From the NCBI GenBank assembly GCA_902785825.1, contig CACZZZ010000009.1, forward strand, positions 62,001-126,000: a stretch of DNA of 64,000 nt, given 5' to 3'. A program made the translations under genes and the position numbers. The notes beneath the pieces are model-generated. The model did not search any database. It was not told the DNA's origin and saw nothing but the letters and a program-made list of their open reading frames with translations. Below are positions 25,752 through 34,813 of the stretch, in pieces; positions within the stretch are counted from its first letter, which is position 1; each line of letters starts with the position of its first letter. Source of the stretch: an uncultured Bacteroidia bacterium (GTDB lineage Bacteria > Bacteroidota > Bacteroidia > Bacteroidales > UBA932).

Positions 25752-28700
25752 TGTCTTTCGTACACCTCCACGTCCATACCCAATATTCGATTCTCGACGG
25801 GTTCTCATCGATAGCGACCCTCTTCGACCGGGCCGAGGCAATGGGCATGCCCGCCCTTGCCATCACCGACCATGGCAACATGTACGGTGTCAAGGAATTC
25901 TTCAAGTTCGCGGACAAGCACCGCGACAAAGAGACCAAAGAGTACAAAGTCAAGCCGATCATAGGGTGCGAAGTGTACGTTACCCGGCACTACGACCCGA
26001 AACTCAAAGACAATGAGCACAGGGCGTACTATCACCTTATCCTCCTCGCGAAGAACTATCAAGGCTACAAGAATCTCTCGAACATAGTGTCCCTGGGCCA
26101 CATCGAGGGTCTGTATTACGGCAAGCCGAGGGTAAGCCATGAGATCATCGAGAAATACCATGAGGGACTGATCTGCTGTTCAGCCTGCCTGGCCGGAGAG
26201 ATCCCTAAAGACATCGTGGCCGGAGACCTGACGGCCGCCCGCAAAGCCATAGAGTGGCATAAGAATGTGTTCGGGGAGGACTACTACCTGGAGGTTATGC
26301 TCCATAAGACCGAGGTTCCTGGGCTCTCGCTGGAAGTATTTGAGCAGCAACAGATAAGCAATGCCGGCATCTTCAAGCTAGCCGAGGAGACCGGGGTCAA
26401 GGTAGTGGCTACCAACGACGTGCATTTCGTGGACAAGGAGGACGGTCCGGCCCACGACCACTTGATTTGCCTGAACACCGGCAAGAAGATATTCGAGGAA
26501 CCGCGTCTCCATTACACCCAGCAGGAGTACCTGAAGAGTGAAGAGGAGATGGCGGCCCTATTCCCCGACCATCCGGAGGTCCTCGCCAACACTCTTGAGA
26601 TCGCCGACAAGGTTGAGGTTTACAGCATCGACCGAGACCATGTCCTTCCAAAATATGAGATCGATCCCGCTTTCCTTTCCGACATAGACAAATACCTTGA
26701 AAAGTACAAGGATGTCATCGACGCCGGAAGGAATGACAAGAAAGGCACTTATCGTGGAGACGAGTTCTGCCGGTCGGTGGCCTACCTCTGCCACCTAACC
26801 TACGAGGGAGCCAAGAGACGCTACGGGGAAACCCTCAACGAGGAACAGGCGGAAAGGCTTGATTTTGAGCTCAAGACCATCTGCCGAATGGGCTTCCCTG
26901 ACTATTTCCTTATCGTTCAGGACTACATTGCCGCTTGCCGCAGGATGGGCAGCCTGGTCGGTCCGGGACGTGGGTCAGCCGCAGGATCGGCGGTGGCTTA
27001 CTGCCTTGGGATCACCAATCTGGACCCGATCAAGTACCAGCTCCTGTTCGAGCGTTTCCTCAATCCGGACCGAATCTCGATGCCGGATATCGACGTGGAC
27101 TTCGAGGACCTTGGACTCGCCCACAAATATGTTGATGAGACCTATGGCAAGGATCATGTGTCGCGGGTGATCACCTTCGGTACCATGCTCGCGAAGGGAG
27201 CCATCAAGGATGTGGCTAGGGTGAGGGACCTGCCCCTCGATGAGTCCAACCGGCTCTCAAGCCTGATCCCTGACCGCCTCAGCGAGAAAGTCGAGAAGGA
27301 ATATCCCTTCAACCCTAAACTGGACGAGCTGAAGCCTGGCTTCAAGTCTTATGAGAAGGACGGACATTGGTTCCAGAAGGGAATGGAGGACACGGATGTC
27401 AAGATCACCCTCAAGAACTGTTATCGTCTGGTACCTGAGTTCAAGGACCTTCTGGCAAATGGATCCGATCAAGTCAAGGCTGTGCTGAACTACGCCTTGA
27501 AACTTGAAGGATGCATCCGTCAGGTAGGCCAGCACGCTTGCGCCACCATCATCGGCCGAGGCCGTCTCACCGACTATATTCCAATCTGCCTTTCGGTGGA
27601 GAAAGAGTCTGGAGAGCTGGTTTGGACCAGCCAATACGACGGCCATTACATAGAGGATGTCGGAATGCTGAAGATGGACTTCCTCGGTCTCAACACCTTG
27701 ACTATTATCCACAAATGCCTGGACAACATAAAGCTTCGTCACGGAGTGGACATCGACATCGAGGCGATTGACATAAACGACAAGTCCACTTACGAGCTCT
27801 ACAGCCGCGGCGACACTGACAGCGTGTTCCAGTTTGAGTCTCCCGGCATGAAGAGCAACCTGCAAAGGCTTCATCCGGAGCGTTTTGAGGACCTCATCGC
27901 TATGAATGCCCTCTACAGGCCAGGCCCGATGGATTATATTCCGAACTTCATCGACAGGAAGCTTGGACTGGAACCTATTGAGTATGACCTTCCTGACATG
28001 GAAGAATACTTGAAAGACACCTACGGGGTCACTGTCTATCAGGAGCAGGTCATGCTCCTCTCCCAGAAACTTGCCGGTTTCACCAAAGGTGAGGCTGACA
28101 AGCTGCGTAAGGCGATGGGAAAGAAGCAGATAGCCATTCTGAACGAGCTCAAAGACAAGTTCATGACCGGGGGAATGGCGAACGGCCATCCGGAAAAGAC
28201 CCTGGACAAGATTTGGAAAGACTGGGAGAAGTTCGCCCAGTACGCTTTCAACAAGTCCCACGCCACCTGTTATGCCTGGGTATCCTACCAGACCGGCTGG
28301 CTCAAATGCCACTACCCGGCGGAATTCTTCGCCGCCAACCTCTCCTGCAACCTTGGTAACACCTCCGAGATCCGCAAGATCCTGTCTGACTGCAAATCGC
28401 ACAAGATCAAGGTCAAGAGCCCTGATGTCAATGAGTCATATTCCCACTTCACGGTCAACAAAGCCGGCGATATCCGCTTCGGACTCAAAGGAATCAAAGG
28501 GTTCGGCACCAATGTGGCCGACGCCATCATCGCCGGAAGGGAGAGCGACGGTCCCTACAAGGACGTGTTTGATTTCGTGGAGAGAATGGGTGGAGTCTTG
28601 AACCGTAAGGCAATGGAGTGCCTTGTCTATTCAGGCGCCTTTGACTCTTTCAAGATCAAACGCAGGCAATTCTACATGCCATGCAAGAACGGCAATTTCT

Positions 28701-29524
28701 TCATCGACGAGCTTGCCCGCTACGCCACTCTCTACAGCCAGGATTCGGTGGATTCAGGAGCGTCTCTATTCGGAGATATGGAAGAAATGAAGCCTGTCCG
28801 TCCGGAAATACCTGAGAATGTGGAGGTTGACGATGAGCTTGATATCCTCCAGAAGGAGAAAGAATATGTCGGGATGTATATTTCCTCCCACCCGTTGGAG
28901 AAGTATTCTTTCGAGATGGAGACCTTCACCAACCAGGAGCTGGCTACCCTGGACAACCTTGTGGCCGACTGCGACAAGAACAAGAAAAAGATGAAAGTGG
29001 CCGTTGCCGGCCTGGTGACGGAGACCGCGACCATGACCGCGAAGAACGGGAAGCCATATTCCCGGACAAAGCTGGAAGACTATAGCGGCTCCTACGAGCT
29101 CTCCCTGTTCGGCAAGGATCATGAGACCTTCATGCGGTACCTCCAACCTCACGCCAGTCTCTACATTGAAGGAGAGATTGACGAGAAATTCCCTCTCCGC
29201 CAGGAAGAGAGGGCTCAAGGCAAGACCGCTCCTTTCGGCTTCAAAGTCAAAGGAATATCCCTGCTCGGCAATGTAAACGAGGGGAAACTCGCCGGTTTCT
29301 CGATCAACGTCACCACGCCCATGCTGACGGAGAAATTCCGCCATGACCTGGTAGGACTTGTCAGTGCCAACAAAGGCAAGACACCGCTGAAAATGTTTAT
29401 CTATGATCCTGTCACAAAGTACAATATCGAGTTCCACTCAACCAAATTCCAGGTGTCCGTCACCTCGGAATTCGTCTCCGCTCTCAAGCTCCTCGGCGTA
29501 CAATGCTCACCAATCCTTAAGTGA
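25751..29524 (+). CDS. dnaE: DNA polymerase III alpha subunit
   Basis: 1257 aa. The N-terminal PHP domain (HLHVHTQYSILDG, ITDHGNMYG, GCEVYVTRHYD, ATNDVHFVD) keeps the His/Asp/Glu/Cys metal ligands that are partly lost in E. coli. The palm has PGRGSAAGSAVAYCLGITNLDP and the catalytic PDIDVDFED. The fingers follow with YRPGPMDYIPNFIDRK and VYQEQVMLLSQKLAGFTKGEAD. A tandem HhH region (IRFGLKGIKGFG) and an OB fold (VAVAGLVTETATMTAKNGKPY) end the protein. It is the main replicative polymerase, working with beta clamp and tau. An extra segment between PHP and palm lengthens it relative to the 1160-residue E. coli protein. Confidence 0.98.
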   Translation: MSFVHLHVHTQYSILDGFSSIATLFDRAEAMGMPALAITDHGNMYGVKEFFKFADKHRDKETKEYKVKPIIGCEVYVTRHYDPKLKDNEHRAYYHLILLAKNYQGYKNLSNIVSLGHIEGLYYGKPRVSHEIIEKYHEGLICCSACLAGEIPKDIVAGDLTAARKAIEWHKNVFGEDYYLEVMLHKTEVPGLSLEVFEQQQISNAGIFKLAEETGVKVVATNDVHFVDKEDGPAHDHLICLNTGKKIFEEPRLHYTQQEYLKSEEEMAALFPDHPEVLANTLEIADKVEVYSIDRDHVLPKYEIDPAFLSDIDKYLEKYKDVIDAGRNDKKGTYRGDEFCRSVAYLCHLTYEGAKRRYGETLNEEQAERLDFELKTICRMGFPDYFLIVQDYIAACRRMGSLVGPGRGSAAGSAVAYCLGITNLDPIKYQLLFERFLNPDRISMPDIDVDFEDLGLAHKYVDETYGKDHVSRVITFGTMLAKGAIKDVARVRDLPLDESNRLSSLIPDRLSEKVEKEYPFNPKLDELKPGFKSYEKDGHWFQKGMEDTDVKITLKNCYRLVPEFKDLLANGSDQVKAVLNYALKLEGCIRQVGQHACATIIGRGRLTDYIPICLSVEKESGELVWTSQYDGHYIEDVGMLKMDFLGLNTLTIIHKCLDNIKLRHGVDIDIEAIDINDKSTYELYSRGDTDSVFQFESPGMKSNLQRLHPERFEDLIAMNALYRPGPMDYIPNFIDRKLGLEPIEYDLPDMEEYLKDTYGVTVYQEQVMLLSQKLAGFTKGEADKLRKAMGKKQIAILNELKDKFMTGGMANGHPEKTLDKIWKDWEKFAQYAFNKSHATCYAWVSYQTGWLKCHYPAEFFAANLSCNLGNTSEIRKILSDCKSHKIKVKSPDVNESYSHFTVNKAGDIRFGLKGIKGFGTNVADAIIAGRESDGPYKDVFDFVERMGGVLNRKAMECLVYSGAFDSFKIKRRQFYMPCKNGNFFIDELARYATLYSQDSVDSGASLFGDMEEMKPVRPEIPENVEVDDELDILQKEKEYVGMYISSHPLEKYSFEMETFTNQELATLDNLVADCDKNKKKMKVAVAGLVTETATMTAKNGKPYSRTKLEDYSGSYELSLFGKDHETFMRYLQPHASLYIEGEIDEKFPLRQEERAQGKTAPFGFKVKGISLLGNVNEGKLAGFSINVTTPMLTEKFRHDLVGLVSANKGKTPLKMFIYDPVTKYNIEFHSTKFQVSVTSEFVSALKLLGVQCSPILK

Positions 29525-29533
29525 CCAGGGAGA

Positions 29534-31912
29534 TTACGGAATAATACCGGCCTTGGTCATCAATTTTTGATAGATTGCGAAGTCAAAGGGTGGTTCTCCG
29601 TAGAGATAGTGGTTGCGGAGTTGCTGTCCCGCCGTCTCATATTCAATAAGCAGAACTCCTTGACCTTCAGGGATTGGAAGCCCGGTGACCAGAGAACGGC
29701 CATTGGCGTCCACGCTGAACTTCCCCTTGAACACAACCTTGCCGCTGCCTACGTCGGTGACCTTCACCTTGCCCTCCGCGGGCTCCATGGAATCATTGAC
29801 AGCCTTAAGGGGCAGCACACCGTCCTCCGGATCATTGATCAGCAGACATACCGTCCTCTGGGCGTTCCAGAGGTAGTCGTAAGCCAGTTTCTTGGAATTG
29901 TAGTAGTCCACGATGGCGTCTGAGACTATAGGCCAGCCGTCCCTGACGTTCCACCAGATCATACCGGTGCGGTCGAACTTGGCTCCCCTGAACTTCTCCA
30001 CGAAGTACTTCATGGCTTCCGCCTGAGTGCTCTGCGAAGCGGCGACGAACTCCTCGAGAGTCTTTGGCCGGAAACCAAACAACAGATTTATTTGCTTGGT
30101 CATCAAGTCGTTCCGTCCCACAAACTCATCGAAGAATGGTATTGGGCGGACTGATTTGGTCAGCCATTCCTTGTTCCACTCACCGTCTTTGGTCCAGGGA
30201 TAGCGGCTGTCCTTGGTAAACATCTTTTCTATCGACTCTATGTTCGGGGCTCCATGGTAACCGATCTCGCTCACGAATATCGCCTTGGCATCCTTGTAGA
30301 ACGGATCTTTATAGTAGCCCCTGGGTCCCCATAGATGATCCTGAGGCAGGTCTGAGCGCTGGCATCCGTTCTTGAACGCTTCCTCACTGAAATACGGAGA
30401 GCTCGGCAGGTACGGCCGGGTCGGGTCGAACTCATATAGCACCTCCGGAATCATCTTCCGGCTGATCACATCCCTGTTCGGATCGATACGGAAAGTCGGC
30501 AGGGTCCAGAGAAGGGAGTTGTCATTCTCGTTATTACCGGACCATATAGCCAAGGAAGGATGGCTCCGGAACTTCAGGACAACGTGCTTGATCTCTTCCC
30601 TGACCTTGGAGACAAAAGCCTCGTCCTGAGGATATATGATCCCGGCCATCGAGAAATCTTGCCAGACCATGATTCCCTCTCGGTCACAGCGGTCATAGAA
30701 AGGAGTGTCCTCATAGACATTGCCGCCCCAGCAGCGGATCATATTGCAGTTGAGATCCACAACCATGTCCAATGTGCTGTCCAGCCACTGGGCGTCCCTG
30801 CTGTGGAAGCCGTCAAGCGGCACCCAGTTGGTTCCCCGGACATATATTTTCTCCCCGTTGACATAGAAGCAGAACTCTCCCTTCCCATCTTTGTCAATCA
30901 TCTCGCTCCGCTCAAGGGAAACAGTCCTGAAACCGACCTTGCGGGTGTCTGAGGCCAAGACCGTACCGTTCTCGTCAATCAAGCTGACCGTGCCGTCGTA
31001 CAAGGCCGGTTCCCCATAACCCTTCGGCCACCAAAGATCCGCCTTATCAAGTTTGAATTCCGTCCTCCAGGCGTATGTGGGAAGAATCCGCTCGTTTTCA
31101 TAGGCGGCTTTCCCATTTCTCTCCAGCTTGACGTTCAGCTTAACCTTGTCGATCTTTGAGGCAGGATATTTAACCTGGACATCCACAAAAGCCGAAACCT
31201 CCTTGGTGTCAGGATCCGTACTCACCGTCACCCAATGCACATCGCTGATACTCACTGGGTTCTGGACAATTAGAGAGACATCCCTCCAAAGGCCGGCGCT
31301 CACAAGCCTCGGCATGATGTCCCATCCATAGCAATGCCTTGGCTTGCGAATCCACACACTTTCAGTGTAATGCCTGAAACTGTAGGTACCGACAAGGTAG
31401 TTTTGGGCCTCGAGGACAGCGGAGCGGAGGATGACCTGAAGCTTGTTCTCTCCTTTCCGGATCTTGGATGTGATGTCAAATTTATGGGCGATCATAGCGT
31501 TCTCCGCGGAGCCCACTTTCTCTCCATTCAGCCAGATATCAGCCAGGCAGTCAATTCCTTCGAAATCAAGGATAATTTTCTGTCCTTCAGATATTTCCGG
31601 AGCCACGAACGACTTTGAATACATCCACAGGCAGAACTCATAAGGGCGCAGGTCGTAGATGTTGTTCCCGATCTGGGGATCCTTTACCATACCGGCGGCT
31701 TGGAGATCCAGCTCCACGTTACCCGGAACCGTAGCGGAAAGTTTGGTTGTTTCCAACGCGGCTACTTCGGACGGATCCGTTACCGTCTCCCCTTCTTGTG
31801 GCCAGAATTCGAGATTCCATTTGCCGTTAAGGGATATCTTGTCCTGAGCCGGAACGCTCAGGCAAATGGCCATAAACAAAGCCACAGTGGAAAGGAAAAG
31901 CACTTTTCTCAT
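29534..31912 (-). CDS. GH2 beta-mannosidase-like enzyme
   Basis: 792 aa with a signal peptide (MRKVLFLSTVALFMAICLSVPAQ). An N-terminal sugar-binding jelly roll (SLNGKWNLEF to about 190), an Ig-like domain, then the TIM barrel. GTNWVPLDGFHSR and NMIRCWGGNVYEDTPFYDRCDREGIMVWQDF are characteristic of GH2 beta-mannosidases. The acid/base Glu is in IWSGNNENDNS, the nucleophile Glu in FVSEIGYHG. It removes terminal beta-mannose, for instance from N-glycan cores or mannans. It lies 2 nt after uvrC and is convergent with dnaE (9 nt between stops). Confidence 0.92.
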   Translation of the reverse strand: MRKVLFLSTVALFMAICLSVPAQDKISLNGKWNLEFWPQEGETVTDPSEVAALETTKLSATVPGNVELDLQAAGMVKDPQIGNNIYDLRPYEFCLWMYSKSFVAPEISEGQKIILDFEGIDCLADIWLNGEKVGSAENAMIAHKFDITSKIRKGENKLQVILRSAVLEAQNYLVGTYSFRHYTESVWIRKPRHCYGWDIMPRLVSAGLWRDVSLIVQNPVSISDVHWVTVSTDPDTKEVSAFVDVQVKYPASKIDKVKLNVKLERNGKAAYENERILPTYAWRTEFKLDKADLWWPKGYGEPALYDGTVSLIDENGTVLASDTRKVGFRTVSLERSEMIDKDGKGEFCFYVNGEKIYVRGTNWVPLDGFHSRDAQWLDSTLDMVVDLNCNMIRCWGGNVYEDTPFYDRCDREGIMVWQDFSMAGIIYPQDEAFVSKVREEIKHVVLKFRSHPSLAIWSGNNENDNSLLWTLPTFRIDPNRDVISRKMIPEVLYEFDPTRPYLPSSPYFSEEAFKNGCQRSDLPQDHLWGPRGYYKDPFYKDAKAIFVSEIGYHGAPNIESIEKMFTKDSRYPWTKDGEWNKEWLTKSVRPIPFFDEFVGRNDLMTKQINLLFGFRPKTLEEFVAASQSTQAEAMKYFVEKFRGAKFDRTGMIWWNVRDGWPIVSDAIVDYYNSKKLAYDYLWNAQRTVCLLINDPEDGVLPLKAVNDSMEPAEGKVKVTDVGSGKVVFKGKFSVDANGRSLVTGLPIPEGQGVLLIEYETAGQQLRNHYLYGEPPFDFAIYQKLMTKAGIIP

Positions 31913-31914
31913 GG

Positions 31915-33735
31915 TTATTGGTTTGAATATTCTTTATTCAGTTCCTCGAGAATGGTCTTGGCGAGAGCCGGGGAAACCATTGTTGAAAGATCCTCAAGTG
32001 AAGCCGCGGCGATCCTGGCAACGGAACCGTAATGCATCAGCAGGCGGCTCTCTGTCTGCTCCCCGACTCCTTTAATTGATCTTAAAGCGCTCTGTATCTG
32101 ACCTTTGCTACGAAGTGAACGATGGAACGTGATACCAAAGCGATGGGCTTCATCCCTTATCTGCATCAAGACCTTCAAAGCGTGTGAGTTCCGGTCGAGG
32201 AAAAGCGGGTACGGATCATTGATCCTGATCACCAGCTCCATTCTCTTCGCGAGACCCACGACCATAAGCTTGTCAAGCAAACCCAGCTCGGCAAGAGCCT
32301 GCCTGGCGAATTCCAGCTGCCCCTCGCCACCGTCAATCACCACAAGCTGTGGCAGATCATCCGGAGCCTCGGCAAGCATCCGGGAATACCTGCGGTTGAC
32401 AACCTCTTTCATCGAAGCGAAGTCATTGGCCCCGATGACTGTCTTTATCTTGAATTTCCGGTAATCTTTCTTGGAAGGGACTCCGTCACGGAAGACGACA
32501 CATGATGCCACAGGGTTGGTACCTTGGATGTTGGAGTTGTCGAAGCACTCGATATGCTTTGGTAATTCCTTCATTCCCAACGCCTTCTGAAGGTCTTCCA
32601 TGACCATGCGCTTGTATTCGTCCGGATCCGTCCGCTCTTTCTGCTTCAGAGTGTTAAAGTGGTATTCACGGGCATTCTTGGCGCTAAGCTCAAGGAGGGA
32701 CATCTTGTCGCCCTTGACAGGGATCCTGAACTCCACGCCCTCAATCTCCACATCAGGAAGGAAAGGGACTATCACTTCTTTCGCCAAAGCCCCGAATTTT
32801 GACTCGATCTCAGCGATGAATGTGCTCAACACAGAGGCTTGCTCCTCCTCTATGTTCATCTTGAAGCCGAGATTGAGGGACTGGATCACGGCCCCTCCAC
32901 GGACTCTCAAGAAATTACCGAAGGCCTCGCTCCCGTCGAACACAAGAGAGAACACGTCGCAGGAAGCATCTGAAACAGAGGAAATTATCGACCTTGAATA
33001 ATGCTTCTTAAGGGCATCGATCTTATTCTTGAAAACTTGCGCGTCCTCAAAATGCCACTCCGACGCGGCCGCCTTCATGGAGGCCTCGTATTCCTTAATG
33101 ATGTCGTTCACCCCGCCTTTCAAAAGCCTTGTGATCTCACTGATCCAAGACGAGTATTCCTCCCTGCTGACTCCCCCGACACAGCAGCCCTTGCATCTGC
33201 CGATGTGCATCTCAAGGCAAGGCCGGAACTTACCCCTCATGACTCCATCTCCGGTGATCTTGAGCTTGCAGGAACGCAGGGGATAATTCTTCCTGAAAAA
33301 CTCGATAAGATAGTTTGCATGGGTCACTGAACTATATGGCCCATAATAAGTTCCGGACTTACGATCCACCCTCCTCGTAAGGAATACCCTGGGGAATTCC
33401 TCGTTTGTCACGACTATCCAGGGATAAGTCTTCGAGTCCTTGAGGAGGATGTTATAGTGGGGTTTGTATTGCTTGATCAAGTTGTTCTCCAAAAGCAAAG
33501 CGTCCGCCTCGGAGTCAACAACAGAGAACTGGGCGTCAGCAATCTTGGAGACGAGAAGCCGGGTCTTGATGTTCAGCCTCTCCGGAGGCACGAAATATTG
33601 GGCTACCCGCTTATGGAGATCCTTTGCCTTACCCACATAAATCACCTTCCCCGAGGAATCGTAATAGCGATAAACCCCCGGGGAATGTGGAAACAGGGAG
33701 ATTTTCTCCCTGACAGTTAGATTCTTATCGTCCAA
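31915..33735 (-). CDS. uvrC: Excinuclease ABC subunit C
   Basis: 606 aa. An N-terminal GIY-YIG nuclease (GVYRYYDSSGKVIYVGKAKDLHKRVAQYF), a Cys cluster (CKGCC), a UVR motif (AQVFKNKIDALKKHYSR), the UvrC RNase H-like domain (ECFDNSNIQGTNPVAS, VVIDGGEGQLEFA) and C-terminal HhH motifs (LRSIKGVGEQTESRLLMHYGSVARI). It makes the dual incisions in nucleotide excision repair. The only in-frame start that gives the full N-terminus is TTG at 33735 (LeuAspAspLys...), 2 nt after the TlpA stop, which suggests translational coupling. Confidence 0.96.
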   Translation of the reverse strand: MDDKNLTVREKISLFPHSPGVYRYYDSSGKVIYVGKAKDLHKRVAQYFVPPERLNIKTRLLVSKIADAQFSVVDSEADALLLENNLIKQYKPHYNILLKDSKTYPWIVVTNEEFPRVFLTRRVDRKSGTYYGPYSSVTHANYLIEFFRKNYPLRSCKLKITGDGVMRGKFRPCLEMHIGRCKGCCVGGVSREEYSSWISEITRLLKGGVNDIIKEYEASMKAAASEWHFEDAQVFKNKIDALKKHYSRSIISSVSDASCDVFSLVFDGSEAFGNFLRVRGGAVIQSLNLGFKMNIEEEQASVLSTFIAEIESKFGALAKEVIVPFLPDVEIEGVEFRIPVKGDKMSLLELSAKNAREYHFNTLKQKERTDPDEYKRMVMEDLQKALGMKELPKHIECFDNSNIQGTNPVASCVVFRDGVPSKKDYRKFKIKTVIGANDFASMKEVVNRRYSRMLAEAPDDLPQLVVIDGGEGQLEFARQALAELGLLDKLMVVGLAKRMELVIRINDPYPLFLDRNSHALKVLMQIRDEAHRFGITFHRSLRSKGQIQSALRSIKGVGEQTESRLLMHYGSVARIAAASLEDLSTMVSPALAKTILEELNKEYSNQ

Positions 33736-33737
33736 GA

Positions 33738-34796
33738 TTACTTGACGGGCTTGACATACTTGGCCACCTCGGCCTCGATGTCGTCCCCGCGGAGATCCCT
33801 CTTGACAATAGTGCCATCAGGACCGAAAAGGATGATGTGGGGAATGCCGTCGATTCCGTAGAGTGTGGTCGGAACACGCTGCGCGTCAATGATCTGATTC
33901 CAAACGATACCCTGCTTCTTGGCAGATTCGATAGTGTCTTCCTTCTTGTCCCAAACAGCGACGCTGAGAACATCGAATTCTGGTCCGGCGTACTTCTGAT
34001 AGACATTCTTGATGTTCGGCATCTCAGCCTTGCACGGTCCGCACCAGGAAGCCCAGAAATCTACAAGGATGTACTTGCCCTTGCCGACATAGTCGGAAAG
34101 ACTCTGGCCATTAACAGTGAAATCAGAGAATTTCTGACCCTCGGCGGTCTTCTTTCTAGCGGCGACTGTCTTGGAGATCGTCGAGATTGAAGGAACCTTC
34201 GCCAGCACAGTGTCGATGGTCGTGAGGACAGAGTCCAGCTGGTCGTTTGTGAGCAAATAACGAAGGTTGTCAATCGCTGAGACAGCGGTCAGATTGTCCT
34301 TGTTGGCGTCCACGGTGGAGAGGCAAAGCTTTCTGACATCGTTCTGGAAATCGTCATAAAGCTTGTCCTCGGTCGCCTCATCTTTCGCGGCCTCGATCTG
34401 AGGCTGGTAAAGATTCTGCAGATCCTGCATGGACTTGTTGAACGCGTCGTACTTGGCCTGGACAGAGAGTTTCGGATACTTTGATACGACGTTGAGAGTC
34501 TTATCCTCGTTGAAACTGATTGTCAGAGGTGTACCGTCCGAGACGAAGCTGGAGGTGATGTTACCGGCCTTCAACTTTGCCAAACCGGCGGTGTACTTAG
34601 GAACCTCTACCTTAAACTGACCGTTCTTGACCGGAACAGGCTGATGGAAGCCAATAGACTTAATGCTGATTTCAACCATCTCCGGGGCGTCAGCACCCAG
34701 ATTACCTGTCACTACTGTCTTGTCTGAGACTTTCGGGCCGCATCCCGCTATAAGGAGCGAGAGGGCAGCCACCAGAAAAATCGATCTTGTCTTCAT
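33738..34796 (-). CDS. TlpA/ResA-type thioredoxin-fold lipoprotein with DUF4369-like N-terminus
   Basis: 352 aa; signal peptide and lipobox (LSLLIAGCGP, Cys19). Residues about 25-120 form the beta domain seen in DUF4369 proteins (VVTGNLGADAPEMVEISI, PVKNGQFKVEVP). A helical linker follows, then an AhpC/TSA-like thioredoxin domain with WASWCGPCKAEMP (CGPC redox pair) and IDGIPHIILFGPDG (cis-Pro loop). It probably reduces or isomerises periplasmic disulfides, or serves cytochrome maturation. It is between the DUF1080 gene (17 nt) and uvrC (2 nt) in one run of minus-strand genes. Confidence 0.9.
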   Translation of the reverse strand: MKTRSIFLVAALSLLIAGCGPKVSDKTVVTGNLGADAPEMVEISIKSIGFHQPVPVKNGQFKVEVPKYTAGLAKLKAGNITSSFVSDGTPLTISFNEDKTLNVVSKYPKLSVQAKYDAFNKSMQDLQNLYQPQIEAAKDEATEDKLYDDFQNDVRKLCLSTVDANKDNLTAVSAIDNLRYLLTNDQLDSVLTTIDTVLAKVPSISTISKTVAARKKTAEGQKFSDFTVNGQSLSDYVGKGKYILVDFWASWCGPCKAEMPNIKNVYQKYAGPEFDVLSVAVWDKKEDTIESAKKQGIVWNQIIDAQRVPTTLYGIDGIPHIILFGPDGTIVKRDLRGDDIEAEVAKYVKPVK

Positions 34797-34813
34797 TTTT
34801 CGTTTTATAAGTT

